From Streptomyces hyaluromycini (GTDB lineage: Bacteria; Actinomycetota; Actinomycetes; Streptomycetales; Streptomycetaceae), in NCBI RefSeq assembly GCF_002217755.1, contig NZ_BCFL01000022.1:124001-188000 (forward strand): DNA of 64,000 nt, given 5' to 3'. The position numbers were made by a program, and so were the translations under genes. Below, in pieces: positions 35,516-43,577 of this stretch. Numbering within the stretch: position 1 is the first letter of the stretch; the number at the start of each line of letters is the position of its first letter. The notes beneath the pieces are model-generated. The model worked only from the letters and a program-made list of their open reading frames with translations, ran no database searches and was not told the DNA's origin.

Positions 35516-36274
35516 ATGCGTGTGCTGATACCGCTTCCCGACCGGGACTTCGACGTGACCGAGGTGGCCGTGCCCTGGCGGGAGCTGACCCGGGCCGGCC
35601 ATGAGGTCGTGTTCGCCACCGAACGCGCCGGCACCCGGCCCGCGGCCGACCCCCGGCTGCTCACCGGCGTCCTGTTCGGGCAGCTCGGTGCCGCGGACGA
35701 ACCCCGGCGGTTCTACGAACAGCTGACCTCCGCACCGGAGTTCACCGCCACCGTCGCCTGGGCGGACCTCGACGTCTCCGGCTTCGACGGGCTGGTGCTG
35801 CCCGGCGGACACGCGCCCGGCATGCGCCAGTACCTCGGCTCGCCCGAACTGCGCGACCAGGTGCGGAAGTTCTGGGCACTGGGCCGCCCGGTCGGCGCGA
35901 TCTGCCACGGCGTCCTCGTCCTCGCCCGCACCGTGGACCCGGCCACCGGGCGCAGCGTCCTGTCCGGCCGCCGGACCACCTGCCTGCCCAAGTACATGGA
36001 ACGCACCGCCTACTTCACCACCGCCTGGCGCCTCGGCCGCTACTACCGCACGTATCCCGCCTACGTCGAGGACGAGGTGCGCACCGCCCTCGCCGACCCG
36101 GCCGGACGGTTCGAGCGCGGTCCCCGCACCCTCACCCGGCGCGGCACCGCGACCGACGACACCCACGCCTTCGTCGTCGAGGACGGCACCTATCTCTCGG
36201 CCCGCTGGCCCGGCGACGCGTATCTGTTCGCACGGAAGTACCTCGACCTGCTCGACCGGAGTACGGCAGCCTGA
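35516..36274 (+). CDS. DJ-1/PfpI-family protein
   Basis: 252 residues with the class I amidotransferase-like fold: nucleophile elbow GAICHGVLVLA, an LVLPGGHAPGM loop and a catalytic-type acidic residue near the N-terminus. Roles in the family include glyoxalase III, chaperone and deglycase activities; nothing here decides. Close behind the C-S lyase gene (31 bases), possibly co-transcribed. Confidence 0.85.
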   Translation: MRVLIPLPDRDFDVTEVAVPWRELTRAGHEVVFATERAGTRPAADPRLLTGVLFGQLGAADEPRRFYEQLTSAPEFTATVAWADLDVSGFDGLVLPGGHAPGMRQYLGSPELRDQVRKFWALGRPVGAICHGVLVLARTVDPATGRSVLSGRRTTCLPKYMERTAYFTTAWRLGRYYRTYPAYVEDEVRTALADPAGRFERGPRTLTRRGTATDDTHAFVVEDGTYLSARWPGDAYLFARKYLDLLDRSTAA

Positions 36275-36412
36275 GCGCTCCGCTGGAAGCGCCGCGATGT
36301 GCCGTCGTTCGTCCGCGGCGCCGTCGTGGCTGGTCGCGCAGTTCCCCGCGCCCCTTTGGGGCGCTTTGCGCGCGCCGGACATGCAATACGGCCCCGCGCC
36401 CCTCGGGGCGTG
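36274..36412 (+). repeat. Dispersed intergenic repeat, copy 4 (double hairpin)
   Basis: Full-length copy starting GCGCTCCGCTGGAAGCGCCG, with GGCGCCGTCGTGGCTGGTCG and two successive CCCCGCGCCCC...GGGGCG hairpins. It separates the tandem DJ-1/PfpI and flavoprotein genes. Confidence 0.8.
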
Positions 36413-36456
36413 GCCGAGCGGCAGCGGGCTTCACCCGGTCTGCTTAGACTTCCGGC

Positions 36457-36852
36457 ATGGAAAACACCACCGGCACGGCCCTCGACAGGCTCGGCGCCGG
36501 CAAATACCTGCTGGTCACCAGTTACCGCAAGGACGGTACCCCCGTTCCCACCCCGGTGTGGGTGGTGCGGGACGGGGACACGCTCGGCGTCTGGACGCCC
36601 GCCGACACCTTCAAGGTCAAGCGGATCCGCCGCCGCGCCGACGTCAAGGTCGGCCCCTGCGACCTGCGCGGCCGCCCGACCGGCGACCCGGTGACGGCCA
36701 CCGCGGAGATCGCCGACGCGGCCACCACCGCCCGCTACCGCGACCTCATCGCCCGCAAGTACGGCATCACCGGCCGGCTCACCCTCCTCGGCAGCAGGCT
36801 GCGCCGCGGCCTCGACGGCACCGTCGGCATCCGGGTGACCCTGGCGCCCTGA
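36457..36852 (+). CDS. PPOX-class F420-dependent flavin/deazaflavin oxidoreductase
   Basis: 131 residues, a single split-barrel domain: LGAGKYLLVTSYRKDGTPVPTPVWVV then FKVKRIRRRADVKVGPCDLRG. The length and motifs match F420-binding PPOX proteins of actinobacteria; substrate unknown. Ends before a perfect palindromic terminator. Confidence 0.88.
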   Translation: MENTTGTALDRLGAGKYLLVTSYRKDGTPVPTPVWVVRDGDTLGVWTPADTFKVKRIRRRADVKVGPCDLRGRPTGDPVTATAEIADAATTARYRDLIARKYGITGRLTLLGSRLRRGLDGTVGIRVTLAP

Positions 36853-36860
36853 GCGGGCAT

Positions 36861-36890
36861 GCCCTGAGGAGACCGCGGTCTCCTCAGGGC
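36861..36890. terminator. Perfect 30-bp palindromic terminator
   Basis: GCCCTGAGGAGACCG joined directly to its complement (arms 36861-36875 and 36876-36890). It sits between the convergent flavoprotein and Calx-beta esterase genes. Confidence 0.88.
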
Positions 36891-36900
36891 GCGCGGGGCG

Positions 36901-39669
36901 CTACGAGGCGTCGAGCACCGTTCCGGTGAGCGTCAGACCGCCGGGCAGCGGCTTGCCCTCGTCGTCCGTCTGCTGGAAGGTCACCGACTCGGCCGGCTCC
37001 CGGACCTGGTCCCGCACGGTGGGCAGGGTCACGTCGAGGCCGGTCTCCCCGGCGGGCACGTCCAGCCACAGGTACAGGCCGTTCACCCGGGACAACAGCC
37101 TTTCCGGGTCCGGTTCCGCGCCGGAGACACCGGCCAGCCAGCCCGGGTCGACGTCCTTGGTGGACAGCTCGGTGCCGCCGCTGCCGACCGGGACGGGGAC
37201 GAACAGCGCGCCGATGTCCGTGTCCGCGGCCTCGGACAGCGAGATCCGCCACTTCAGGGCCGCACCCTCGGTCACCGGGTCCGCGAGCGGGGTCACCGTG
37301 ACCGTGGGCGCCGGATCGTCGTCGTGCACGGTCAGCCCGCCCCGGTAGGAGCCGACCACGGCCCCGTGCACGGCCTTGACCAGCACGTCGTACGGCACGT
37401 CCGCGCCGTAGCGGGTGTTGCCCCGCACCTCGACCGGCACGTCGATGTCGTGGCCGCCCGGCTCCACGGTGACCAGGCGGTCCTTCGCGGTGCCGGTCGC
37501 CGGGTCGACGACGTACACCCGGACCTGGCCGCTGCCCCGCCCGGACACCTGCACCGGGACGTGGTAGGTGCGTACGCCCGAGTCGCCCTCGTCGACCGTG
37601 AGCCGGCCGACGTCGACGCGCGGCAGCACGGCCGCGCGGACCGCCGGGGTGCCCGGCCGCCAGCCCCAGGCGTCCATCAGCCAGGCCCGCCCGGATCCCG
37701 AACGCGGCGTCAGCTCAAGGGAGGTGACGGACCGCAGGTCGAGCCCGGCGCGGCCGGCGGCGGTGAGCGGTACGCGCAACTCGCGCGCCCAGTAGGACGC
37801 GGTGCGGTCGCTGCCGGGCAGCCCGTCGGCCCGGACCCGGCCCAGCGTCGCCCGCCGGCCGTGGCTGTCGGTGACGGACACGTCGAGCGCGGTGCCCCGG
37901 GAGTTCGGCGGCACGAAGACCCGCAGTGCGAGCGCCTCGGCACCGGAGAGCGAGACCGGCCGTGCGACCCGGACCCGCGTCGGGGATCCGGCGGACGTCC
38001 AGTGCAGCGCGACCGCGTGCCGGCCGGCCTCCCGTCCCGTCTCCCACTGCGCGAAGTGCGGCGAGACACCCGTGACGCCCTGCCCCAGACAGGCCACCGC
38101 CGGGTCCGGATCGACCGCCGAGCACAGCCGGCCACCGGTCACCGTCACCGCGCCGTCCGGCAGGAACCCGGCCCCGCGGTTGGCACCGACCGCGTGACCG
38201 AGCACCCGCGCCGGATCCGCCGACGGCGCCCGCCGCCCCGAACCGTCCAGCAGCGGACGGACCCTGTCGTCCCCCGCGACGAACAGCCGGGCCGCCGCCG
38301 CGATGTACGTGGAGCCGGCCCGGTGCTGCTGGTCGGCGGTCAGCCGGGTCGCGGCCCGCGGGGAGCAGACCGGGTCCGGGTGGTCCGGGTCGTCGGAGAA
38401 GTCGTCCTCCGCGGGGGCCTGTGCCTGCCCCGGCGTCCACTCGGTGTTGAAGAAGTTGTGGTCGGCGCCGATCACGTACACCGCGCTGTGCAGAGCCCTG
38501 CCGCGGCTGACCGCGCGGGTGCCGTCGACGTAGACCTCGCCCTGCAGGTCGGAGACATCGCCGTCGCAGCCCGGCAGGATCGTGAGCGAAGGGACGTCCG
38601 GCACCGGGTTCTGGCCGAAGACGGTCGGGCCGATCAGCACGGTCCCGCTGATGTGCCAGCGCACCCTGCCGTGATAGCCGTCCTGGGCGGCCGGCGGCGG
38701 GTACAGGCTGTCCAGCGCCGCCCGGTTGACGCCCTCGCCGCCCCGGGAGTGGCCGATCAGCAGCACGCGGGACAGGTCGGCGCGGGGTGCCTCGCGCACG
38801 ATCGGGGGTGCGAGGCGCGGGTGACGTGCCCAGTCGGCCCAGTGCGCCAGGTGCAGCCGGATCAGCGACGAACGGGCCTGCGCGCCGCCGTCCTCGGCCT
38901 GCCAGTCCTGGCCGTTGATCCCGTTCGCCGAGATCGAGACCGTCACATAGCCCTGGGAGGCCAGCAGCCGCTGGTCGCGCAGATAGCCCCGGTGGCTCGG
39001 CACCGGGAGCGTGCCCGCCGGGCACGGCCAGGCGCCGGAGGCGTCGTCACCTCCGCCGTGCGGGGCGTAGCAGGTGGCGTGCCGGCCGTGCAGGAACAGC
39101 GCCAGCGGGCGGGAGCCGGAGGCCCCGGTGGGCGCGACCACCACGGCCTGCATCTCGACCGGGACGGAGAACCCGGGCAGGCGCACCGACCTGAGCTGGT
39201 ACGAGCCCGTCTTCGTGCGGTACGGGCCGGGCTCTCCCGGGTCCACCGGATTGGCGGGCAGCGCGGCCGGGGGCCGGACCGCCGCCGAGGGCGCGGACGT
39301 GTCCGCGTCCGGGCGGGTGTCCAACCGGCGTCCGCCGGACCAGACTTGCAGGTCCTTCAGCGCTCCCGCCCGCGCCCCGGCCAGACCGAGCCGGAAGGTG
39401 TGCCCGTCCCGCTCCGGCTTCGGCACCCCCAACAGCCGCCCGCCCGACCGGAATTCGACCCGAGCGTCGCCCATCGGCACCCGTCTGCCGGACCGCCACA
39501 CCAGCTGGGGCGCCGACCGCTCCTGGTCGATGCGCCAGCCCGGCGGCAGCTTTCCGCCGGACGCGGCCGCGGCCGGGGCCTGTTGAGCCTGTGCGGTGGT
39601 GCCGGACACTCCTCCCGCGAGCGCGAGCACCGCTGTCGCGATGACCCATATGCGCCGGGTACGGACCAA
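36901..39669 (-). CDS. Large secreted alpha/beta hydrolase with Calx-beta-like C-terminal domains
   Basis: 922 residues. Signal peptide (RRIWVIATAVLALAGGVSG). An alpha/beta hydrolase domain at about 150-450 has LFLHGRHATCY and the nucleophile Ser308 in GHSRGGEG, with ADHNFFNTEW as a possible catalytic His region. Two C-terminal Ig-like modules resemble Calx-beta repeats (VDEGDSGVRTYHV, DDDPAPTVTVTP). Probably an extracellular esterase or lipase anchored or oriented by its tail. Substrate unknown. The stop is 10 bases from the palindromic terminator. Confidence 0.83.
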   Translation of the reverse strand: MVRTRRIWVIATAVLALAGGVSGTTAQAQQAPAAAASGGKLPPGWRIDQERSAPQLVWRSGRRVPMGDARVEFRSGGRLLGVPKPERDGHTFRLGLAGARAGALKDLQVWSGGRRLDTRPDADTSAPSAAVRPPAALPANPVDPGEPGPYRTKTGSYQLRSVRLPGFSVPVEMQAVVVAPTGASGSRPLALFLHGRHATCYAPHGGGDDASGAWPCPAGTLPVPSHRGYLRDQRLLASQGYVTVSISANGINGQDWQAEDGGAQARSSLIRLHLAHWADWARHPRLAPPIVREAPRADLSRVLLIGHSRGGEGVNRAALDSLYPPPAAQDGYHGRVRWHISGTVLIGPTVFGQNPVPDVPSLTILPGCDGDVSDLQGEVYVDGTRAVSRGRALHSAVYVIGADHNFFNTEWTPGQAQAPAEDDFSDDPDHPDPVCSPRAATRLTADQQHRAGSTYIAAAARLFVAGDDRVRPLLDGSGRRAPSADPARVLGHAVGANRGAGFLPDGAVTVTGGRLCSAVDPDPAVACLGQGVTGVSPHFAQWETGREAGRHAVALHWTSAGSPTRVRVARPVSLSGAEALALRVFVPPNSRGTALDVSVTDSHGRRATLGRVRADGLPGSDRTASYWARELRVPLTAAGRAGLDLRSVTSLELTPRSGSGRAWLMDAWGWRPGTPAVRAAVLPRVDVGRLTVDEGDSGVRTYHVPVQVSGRGSGQVRVYVVDPATGTAKDRLVTVEPGGHDIDVPVEVRGNTRYGADVPYDVLVKAVHGAVVGSYRGGLTVHDDDPAPTVTVTPLADPVTEGAALKWRISLSEAADTDIGALFVPVPVGSGGTELSTKDVDPGWLAGVSGAEPDPERLLSRVNGLYLWLDVPAGETGLDVTLPTVRDQVREPAESVTFQQTDDEGKPLPGGLTLTGTVLDAS

Positions 39670-39786
39670 TGTTCCCTCCTCCTCGGAAGGCGAGCACGGG
39701 CCGCCCCGGCCGTCCCGGGGAGCCCCTCGCCCTCCGGAGGACGGGGAGTTGAGTCTGTGGGTTGCCTGTGGGTCTGGAGTGAAGGG

Positions 39787-40797
39787 TCACGTGCGGGGAA
39801 GACGGCACCTGCCGAGTTCGGGGGCGGCCTGTCCGGTGGCGAGTTCCGCCGCGACCAGGCGGCCGACGGTGGGGGCGAGGGTGACCGCGGAGTGGGCGAC
39901 GGCCACGTAGGCGGAGCCGTCCGGGGTGAGCGGGCCGATCAGCGGGCCGCCCTCGGGTATCGGACGGACGCCCACCCGGGACCCGACCACCCGGAACTCG
40001 CCCTCGAACGACGCGCGGAGGCCGGCGACGGCCGTGTCGTCGTCCGCCCTCGTACGGGTCAGCAGCAGCCGTCCCGCGCTCACTTCGCGTACTTCGAAGT
40101 CCGGTCCGGCCACGACGGACCGCACCAGCCCCGGCGGCGCGGCCAGCCGGAGCAGCCGGGCGGGGGAGCCGATGACGGGCAGCGCGGTCCCGAGAGGCGC
40201 GGCCAACTCGACGGCTCCCGTCCCGGCGGCCAGGACGACGACGGAGGCGGGACGGAATCCGGCGGCGGTGTCGACCCCCGTGACGCGCCCGGTCTCCGTC
40301 CGCAGCACCGCGCCGGCCGCCTCGTACCCGACCCGGGCGCCTCGGGCCCGTGCCGCTGCGACCAGCGCCGCCGTGACCGCGACGGGGTCCACGCCCGCGT
40401 CGGACGGGGTGTGCACGGCCGCGTCGGGGGGCGTACGGAAGTGGGGCTCCAGCGCCTGGATCGCGGTGCGGCCGACCGGATGCCGTCCTTCGGGGAGCCG
40501 ACCGCCGCCGGGACCGTACGGCACCGGCCAGGTGAGCGAGCCGGTCCGGCGGACCATGACGCCCGGCACCTCCCGCTCCAGCCGCCGCCAGTCCGCCAGG
40601 ACCGCAGGGCGCAGATCCTCGGCACCGCCGGGCCAGTCCCCGCCGGTCGTGCCCCCGATCCACGCGAAGGAGTCCCCGGTGACGCCCGTGGCCGGACCGG
40701 GGCCCTGTTCGACCAGCGTCACCGGTACGTCCCGGCACGCCAGGTGGTACGCCACCGACGCGCCGAGGATCCCGGCCCCCACCACGACCACCCGCAC
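39787..40797 (-). CDS. FAD-dependent oxidoreductase, DAO (DadA/glycine-oxidase) family
   Basis: 336 residues. FAD motif VVVVGAGILGASVAYHL at the N-terminus and VGVRPIPEGGPLIGPL near the C-terminus, as in amino-acid and sarcosine oxidases. Third gene of a probable operon with the NTF2-like gene (22 bases) and the Zn-ribbon gene. Substrate likely a secondary amine or D-amino acid, by family only. Confidence 0.88.
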   Translation of the reverse strand: MRVVVVGAGILGASVAYHLACRDVPVTLVEQGPGPATGVTGDSFAWIGGTTGGDWPGGAEDLRPAVLADWRRLEREVPGVMVRRTGSLTWPVPYGPGGGRLPEGRHPVGRTAIQALEPHFRTPPDAAVHTPSDAGVDPVAVTAALVAAARARGARVGYEAAGAVLRTETGRVTGVDTAAGFRPASVVVLAAGTGAVELAAPLGTALPVIGSPARLLRLAAPPGLVRSVVAGPDFEVREVSAGRLLLTRTRADDDTAVAGLRASFEGEFRVVGSRVGVRPIPEGGPLIGPLTPDGSAYVAVAHSAVTLAPTVGRLVAAELATGQAAPELGRCRLPRT

Positions 40798-40819
40798 GGC
40801 TGTCCCCGGCCCCGCCGCG

Positions 40820-41206
40820 CTACTCGACGCCGGGCGGAACGACCGTGGCGTGGTGGTAGTACATCCGCCAGCCGCTCCGCTCGTCGCGTCGGCGCCAGAG
40901 GGAGCTGTGCCGGGAGCGCCGGTCGCCGAGACGGGCCTCGAAGGTCACCTGCACAAGACCCGGAGCGAGGACGACACCGGTCATGCCGGACGGCTCGTAG
41001 CGGGGGCCGTCCTTCGACGCGCCCGGCTTGTCGGGCAGTTCGGCGAGCAGCTGCTCGTACGCGAACCTGCGGCCGGACGCGCCCACCTCCACGAACTCCG
41101 GGTCCAGCAGCTCGACCGCCGGCTCCCGGGAGGCGCGCACCTCGGGGTCCATGAGCCGCAGCTCGCCCGCGATCGCGGCCGCCACCTGGACCGTTTCCTC
41201 GCTCAT
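40820..41206 (-). CDS. NTF2-like (DUF4440-type) protein
   Basis: 128 residues: EELRLMDPEVRASREPAVELLDPEFVEVGASGRRF followed by LVQVTFEARLGDRRSRHSSLWRRRDERSGWRMYYHH, which matches DUF4440/NTF2-like proteins including the C-terminal W-x-HHAT. ATG 41206 has GAGGATG nine bases upstream; a GTG at 41212 is less likely. Middle gene of the probable operon. Confidence 0.85.
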   Translation of the reverse strand: MSEETVQVAAAIAGELRLMDPEVRASREPAVELLDPEFVEVGASGRRFAYEQLLAELPDKPGASKDGPRYEPSGMTGVVLAPGLVQVTFEARLGDRRSRHSSLWRRRDERSGWRMYYHHATVVPPGVE

Positions 41207-41258
41207 GGGCACATCCTCGCCCGGGCCACCGGCCGCCGGGCAACCGGATTTCCGGCCG

Positions 41259-41678
41259 TCAGCTCCAGGCGCGGTACGGCTCGTCGAGCAGCTGGAAGAC
41301 CGGCTCGCCCCGCACCGGGTCCTTGGCGGTGGAGAGCTTGACCCGGTCGCCGCTGTGGATGCCGATCGGCGGGCCGATGACCCGGCCCCGCACCACGAAC
41401 CCCTCGGCCATCTCGATCAGGGACACGTTGCGCGCGGCGGGCGTGTTGCGGTGCACCACCGTCGAGTGGCGGACCGTGCCCGTGCCCTCGCTGCGCTCCG
41501 TCCGCAGCTCGCTGCCCTGGCACACCGGACACAGCAGCCGGTGGTACATCGCGGTGCCGCACCAGGCGCAGCGCTGGTAGACGATGGCGTCCTGGGCGCG
41601 CTCCGCGGGCGCGTGGTCGAGAACGCCCGTCGCGAATCCGACCGCCGACTGCGCGGCGCTCGTCGAGTGGTGGTACAC
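41259..41678 (-). CDS. Zn-ribbon OB-fold (DUF35-type) acyl-CoA-associated protein
   Basis: 139 residues. A rubredoxin-like zinc ribbon (RCAWCGTAMYHRLLCPVCQG) followed by an OB-fold (GTVRHSTVVHRNT...SLIEMAEGFVVRGRVIG). Such proteins usually partner thiolases or ketoacyl-CoA enzymes; none is adjacent. GTG 41678 is preceded by AGGGAG at a long spacing. First gene of the operon, with a TetR-type palindrome 100 bases upstream. Confidence 0.85.
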   Translation of the reverse strand: MYHHSTSAAQSAVGFATGVLDHAPAERAQDAIVYQRCAWCGTAMYHRLLCPVCQGSELRTERSEGTGTVRHSTVVHRNTPAARNVSLIEMAEGFVVRGRVIGPPIGIHSGDRVKLSTAKDPVRGEPVFQLLDEPYRAWS

Positions 41679-41779
41679 GCTGGTCAACTCCCTGGGCTCG
41701 CCCGGAATCCCGCGTGTCCGGACCCGGCCGGGCACGCCTGTGCCCGGTCGGCGGTGCCACCGTGCACGCCGACAGCGTA

Positions 41780-41794
41780 TGGCACTCAGTGTCA
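41780..41794. promoter_or_regulatory. TetR-type operator ahead of the Zn-ribbon operon
   Basis: TGGCACTCAGTGTCA, an inverted repeat (TGGCACT/AGTGTCA) with one mismatch. The same TGGCACTCAGTG core recurs upstream of the TetR gene at 42625. Confidence 0.7.
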
Positions 41795-41841
41795 GTCGTA
41801 AAGGCACTGCGTACCCCCAATGTGGGGTCCGCCGGGACTTC

Positions 41842-42594
41842 TCAGGTGCGGCCGAACGCGGTCTCGATCTCCTGCACCACCCGCCACAGCGGGGCGTCGC
41901 GCCGCGAGACGAGGACGACCACGTCGTCCGGGTGTTCCACCGGGCCGCCGAACAGCGCCGCGGGCGCCCCGCCCGGAGCGGGGCCGGCGGGCGCGGCGGA
42001 CCCGGTGCCGAACGCGTCCTGCACGTACCCGAGGGCGTGGTCGACCGTCTCGTCCGCGTCGCTGCGCCCGTCCGAACGCAGCCAGGAGCGGAGCGCGTTG
42101 TTGTGCGCCGCGACCACGGCCGCCGCGATGACGTCCGCCCGCAGCGTCCCGTCCGGGCGGCCCGCGTACCGGCCCCGCAGGTACTCGGCGAGCGCCCGCT
42201 CGTAGCGCCACACCACCGACAGCTCGTACGCGCGCAGTCCGGGGACCTGCTTGGTGAGCCGGTAGCGCTGTACGGAGAAGGCGGGGTTCTCGGCGTACAT
42301 CCGCAGCACCAGCCGCGCCGCGTCGCACACCCGCCGCACCGGCTCGCACTGCGGGTCGCCCGCCGCCAGGAAGGCGGTCATGTCGGCCAGGCACCCCTCG
42401 TGGTCGGGGAAGACCACGTCCTCCTTGGACGGGAAGTAGCGGAAGAACGAGCGCCGCCCGACCCCCGCGAGGGCAACGATGTCGTCGACGGTCGTCTGCT
42501 CGTACCCGCGCTCCACGAAGAGCCGGAAGGCCGCCGCGACCAGGGCGTCCCGCATGGGCGGCTTGGCGGGCGGTGCCGCGCTGCTGGAGCTCAT
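41842..42594 (-). CDS. TetR-family regulator
   Basis: 250 residues. HTH at about 30-70 (TTVDDIVALAGVGRRSFFRYFPSKEDVVF). ATG 42594 has no SD; the frame is open to 42630, and the transcript may be leaderless. Matching palindromes lie upstream of itself (42625-42660) and of the downstream operon (41780), indicating autoregulation and control of the Zn-ribbon/NTF2/FAD genes. Confidence 0.9.
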   Translation of the reverse strand: MSSSSAAPPAKPPMRDALVAAAFRLFVERGYEQTTVDDIVALAGVGRRSFFRYFPSKEDVVFPDHEGCLADMTAFLAAGDPQCEPVRRVCDAARLVLRMYAENPAFSVQRYRLTKQVPGLRAYELSVVWRYERALAEYLRGRYAGRPDGTLRADVIAAAVVAAHNNALRSWLRSDGRSDADETVDHALGYVQDAFGTGSAAPAGPAPGGAPAALFGGPVEHPDDVVVLVSRRDAPLWRVVQEIETAFGRT

Positions 42595-42624
42595 GGACGC
42601 GAACGTAGCATTCCGTCCGCCATC

Positions 42625-42660
42625 TGGCACTCAGTGCACGATATCGGGGGACTGAGTGCT
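42625..42660. promoter_or_regulatory. Paired TetR-type operators upstream of the TetR gene
   Basis: TGGCACTCAGTGCAC at 42625-42639 and, on the other strand, AGCACTCAGT at 42651-42660. Together they form a larger inverted repeat (GCACTCAGT...ACTGAGTGC). Confidence 0.7.
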
Positions 42661-42779
42661 CTGCCGGTCGTCCCAGGGTCCGCCCCCGCTCCCGCGCTGA
42701 ACCGGCGGGCCGGTCCTCCCGTATGTGTGCTCGGGGATCGCGGACACCCGTGTGCACGGGTGCGTGGAAGGAGAGCAGT

Positions 42780-43526
42780 GTGTCGACACCGCCCGACCCT
42801 GAACAGCCGCACCGCGGACCGGTCCTGGAACCCGTCCGGGTCCTGCGCCCCCGCAGGCTCGACACCCTCGCGGAGCTGATGCGCGAGTTCCACGAGGGGA
42901 CGGAGGCCGACGCGAGAGCGAAGGCGCCGAAGAGCCGGGACCCGGCGGACTTCGAGGCCTTCGACCCGGCGTCCGGCTCCGGCACGGAGGACGAGACCCA
43001 GGAACTGCCGCCTGTCACCGACGGCCCGCGCACCGCGCCGGGCGGCCGAGGCCGCGGGTACGGGCACGGTGCGGACGCCCACCCGTCCCGTGCCTTCGGC
43101 TTCGGGCCGGGACTGCGCCGGGCCGCCGTGGCGGTGGCCGTCGGCGCGGCCGCCCTGGTCGGCTTCGGCAGCGCCCTGCTGCTGCCCGGCCGCGCGGGCA
43201 CCGCCGAGGCCGCCCAGCCGTCCGCGTCCGCCACCACGGCACCGGCCGCCACCCCGTCGGCCTCCGGCGCCTCCACCGACCCCGACGGCGCCGGCACCCT
43301 CCGCCAGGGGGACACCGGCCCCGAGGTCGTCGAGCTGGAGCAGCGCCTGCTGCGCATCCCGGACGTGTACCGCGACGGCTCCACCGCCGGCACCTACGAC
43401 GCCGCCCTGACGGCGGCCGTGGAACGCTTCCAGGTCTGGTACGGCATCAGCGGCGACGAACGCGGTGTCTACGGCGACGACACCCGCCGCTCCCTGGAGT
43501 CCCGCACCAGCCTCACCGACAGCTGA
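42780..43526 (+). CDS. Membrane-anchored peptidoglycan-binding domain protein
   Basis: 248 residues. A long charged cytoplasmic N-terminus (about 110 residues), one membrane segment (LRRAAVAVAVGAAALVGFGSALLL), a Ala/Ser/Thr/Pro linker and an extracellular PG_binding_1 domain (LRQGDTGPEVVELEQRLLRI...GTYDAALTAAVERFQVWYGI). GTG 42780 has AAGGAG six bases upstream. Could anchor or sense the cell wall. Confidence 0.85.
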   Translation: MSTPPDPEQPHRGPVLEPVRVLRPRRLDTLAELMREFHEGTEADARAKAPKSRDPADFEAFDPASGSGTEDETQELPPVTDGPRTAPGGRGRGYGHGADAHPSRAFGFGPGLRRAAVAVAVGAAALVGFGSALLLPGRAGTAEAAQPSASATTAPAATPSASGASTDPDGAGTLRQGDTGPEVVELEQRLLRIPDVYRDGSTAGTYDAALTAAVERFQVWYGISGDERGVYGDDTRRSLESRTSLTDS

Positions 43527-43577
43527 CCGGCGGCTTCGGGCGGCGGGCAGTGGATCAGGAGAACACCGAGGGTCCGG

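Noticed and set aside
37324..41154. Very long plus-strand open frame of 1276 codons
   Set aside because: Antisense to the Calx-beta esterase, FAD oxidase and NTF2-like genes, all of which have clear domains and starts.
41815..41831. ACCCCCAATGTGGGGT hairpin after the TetR gene as a terminator
   Set aside because: Stem is only five or six bases with no T tract; too weak to list.
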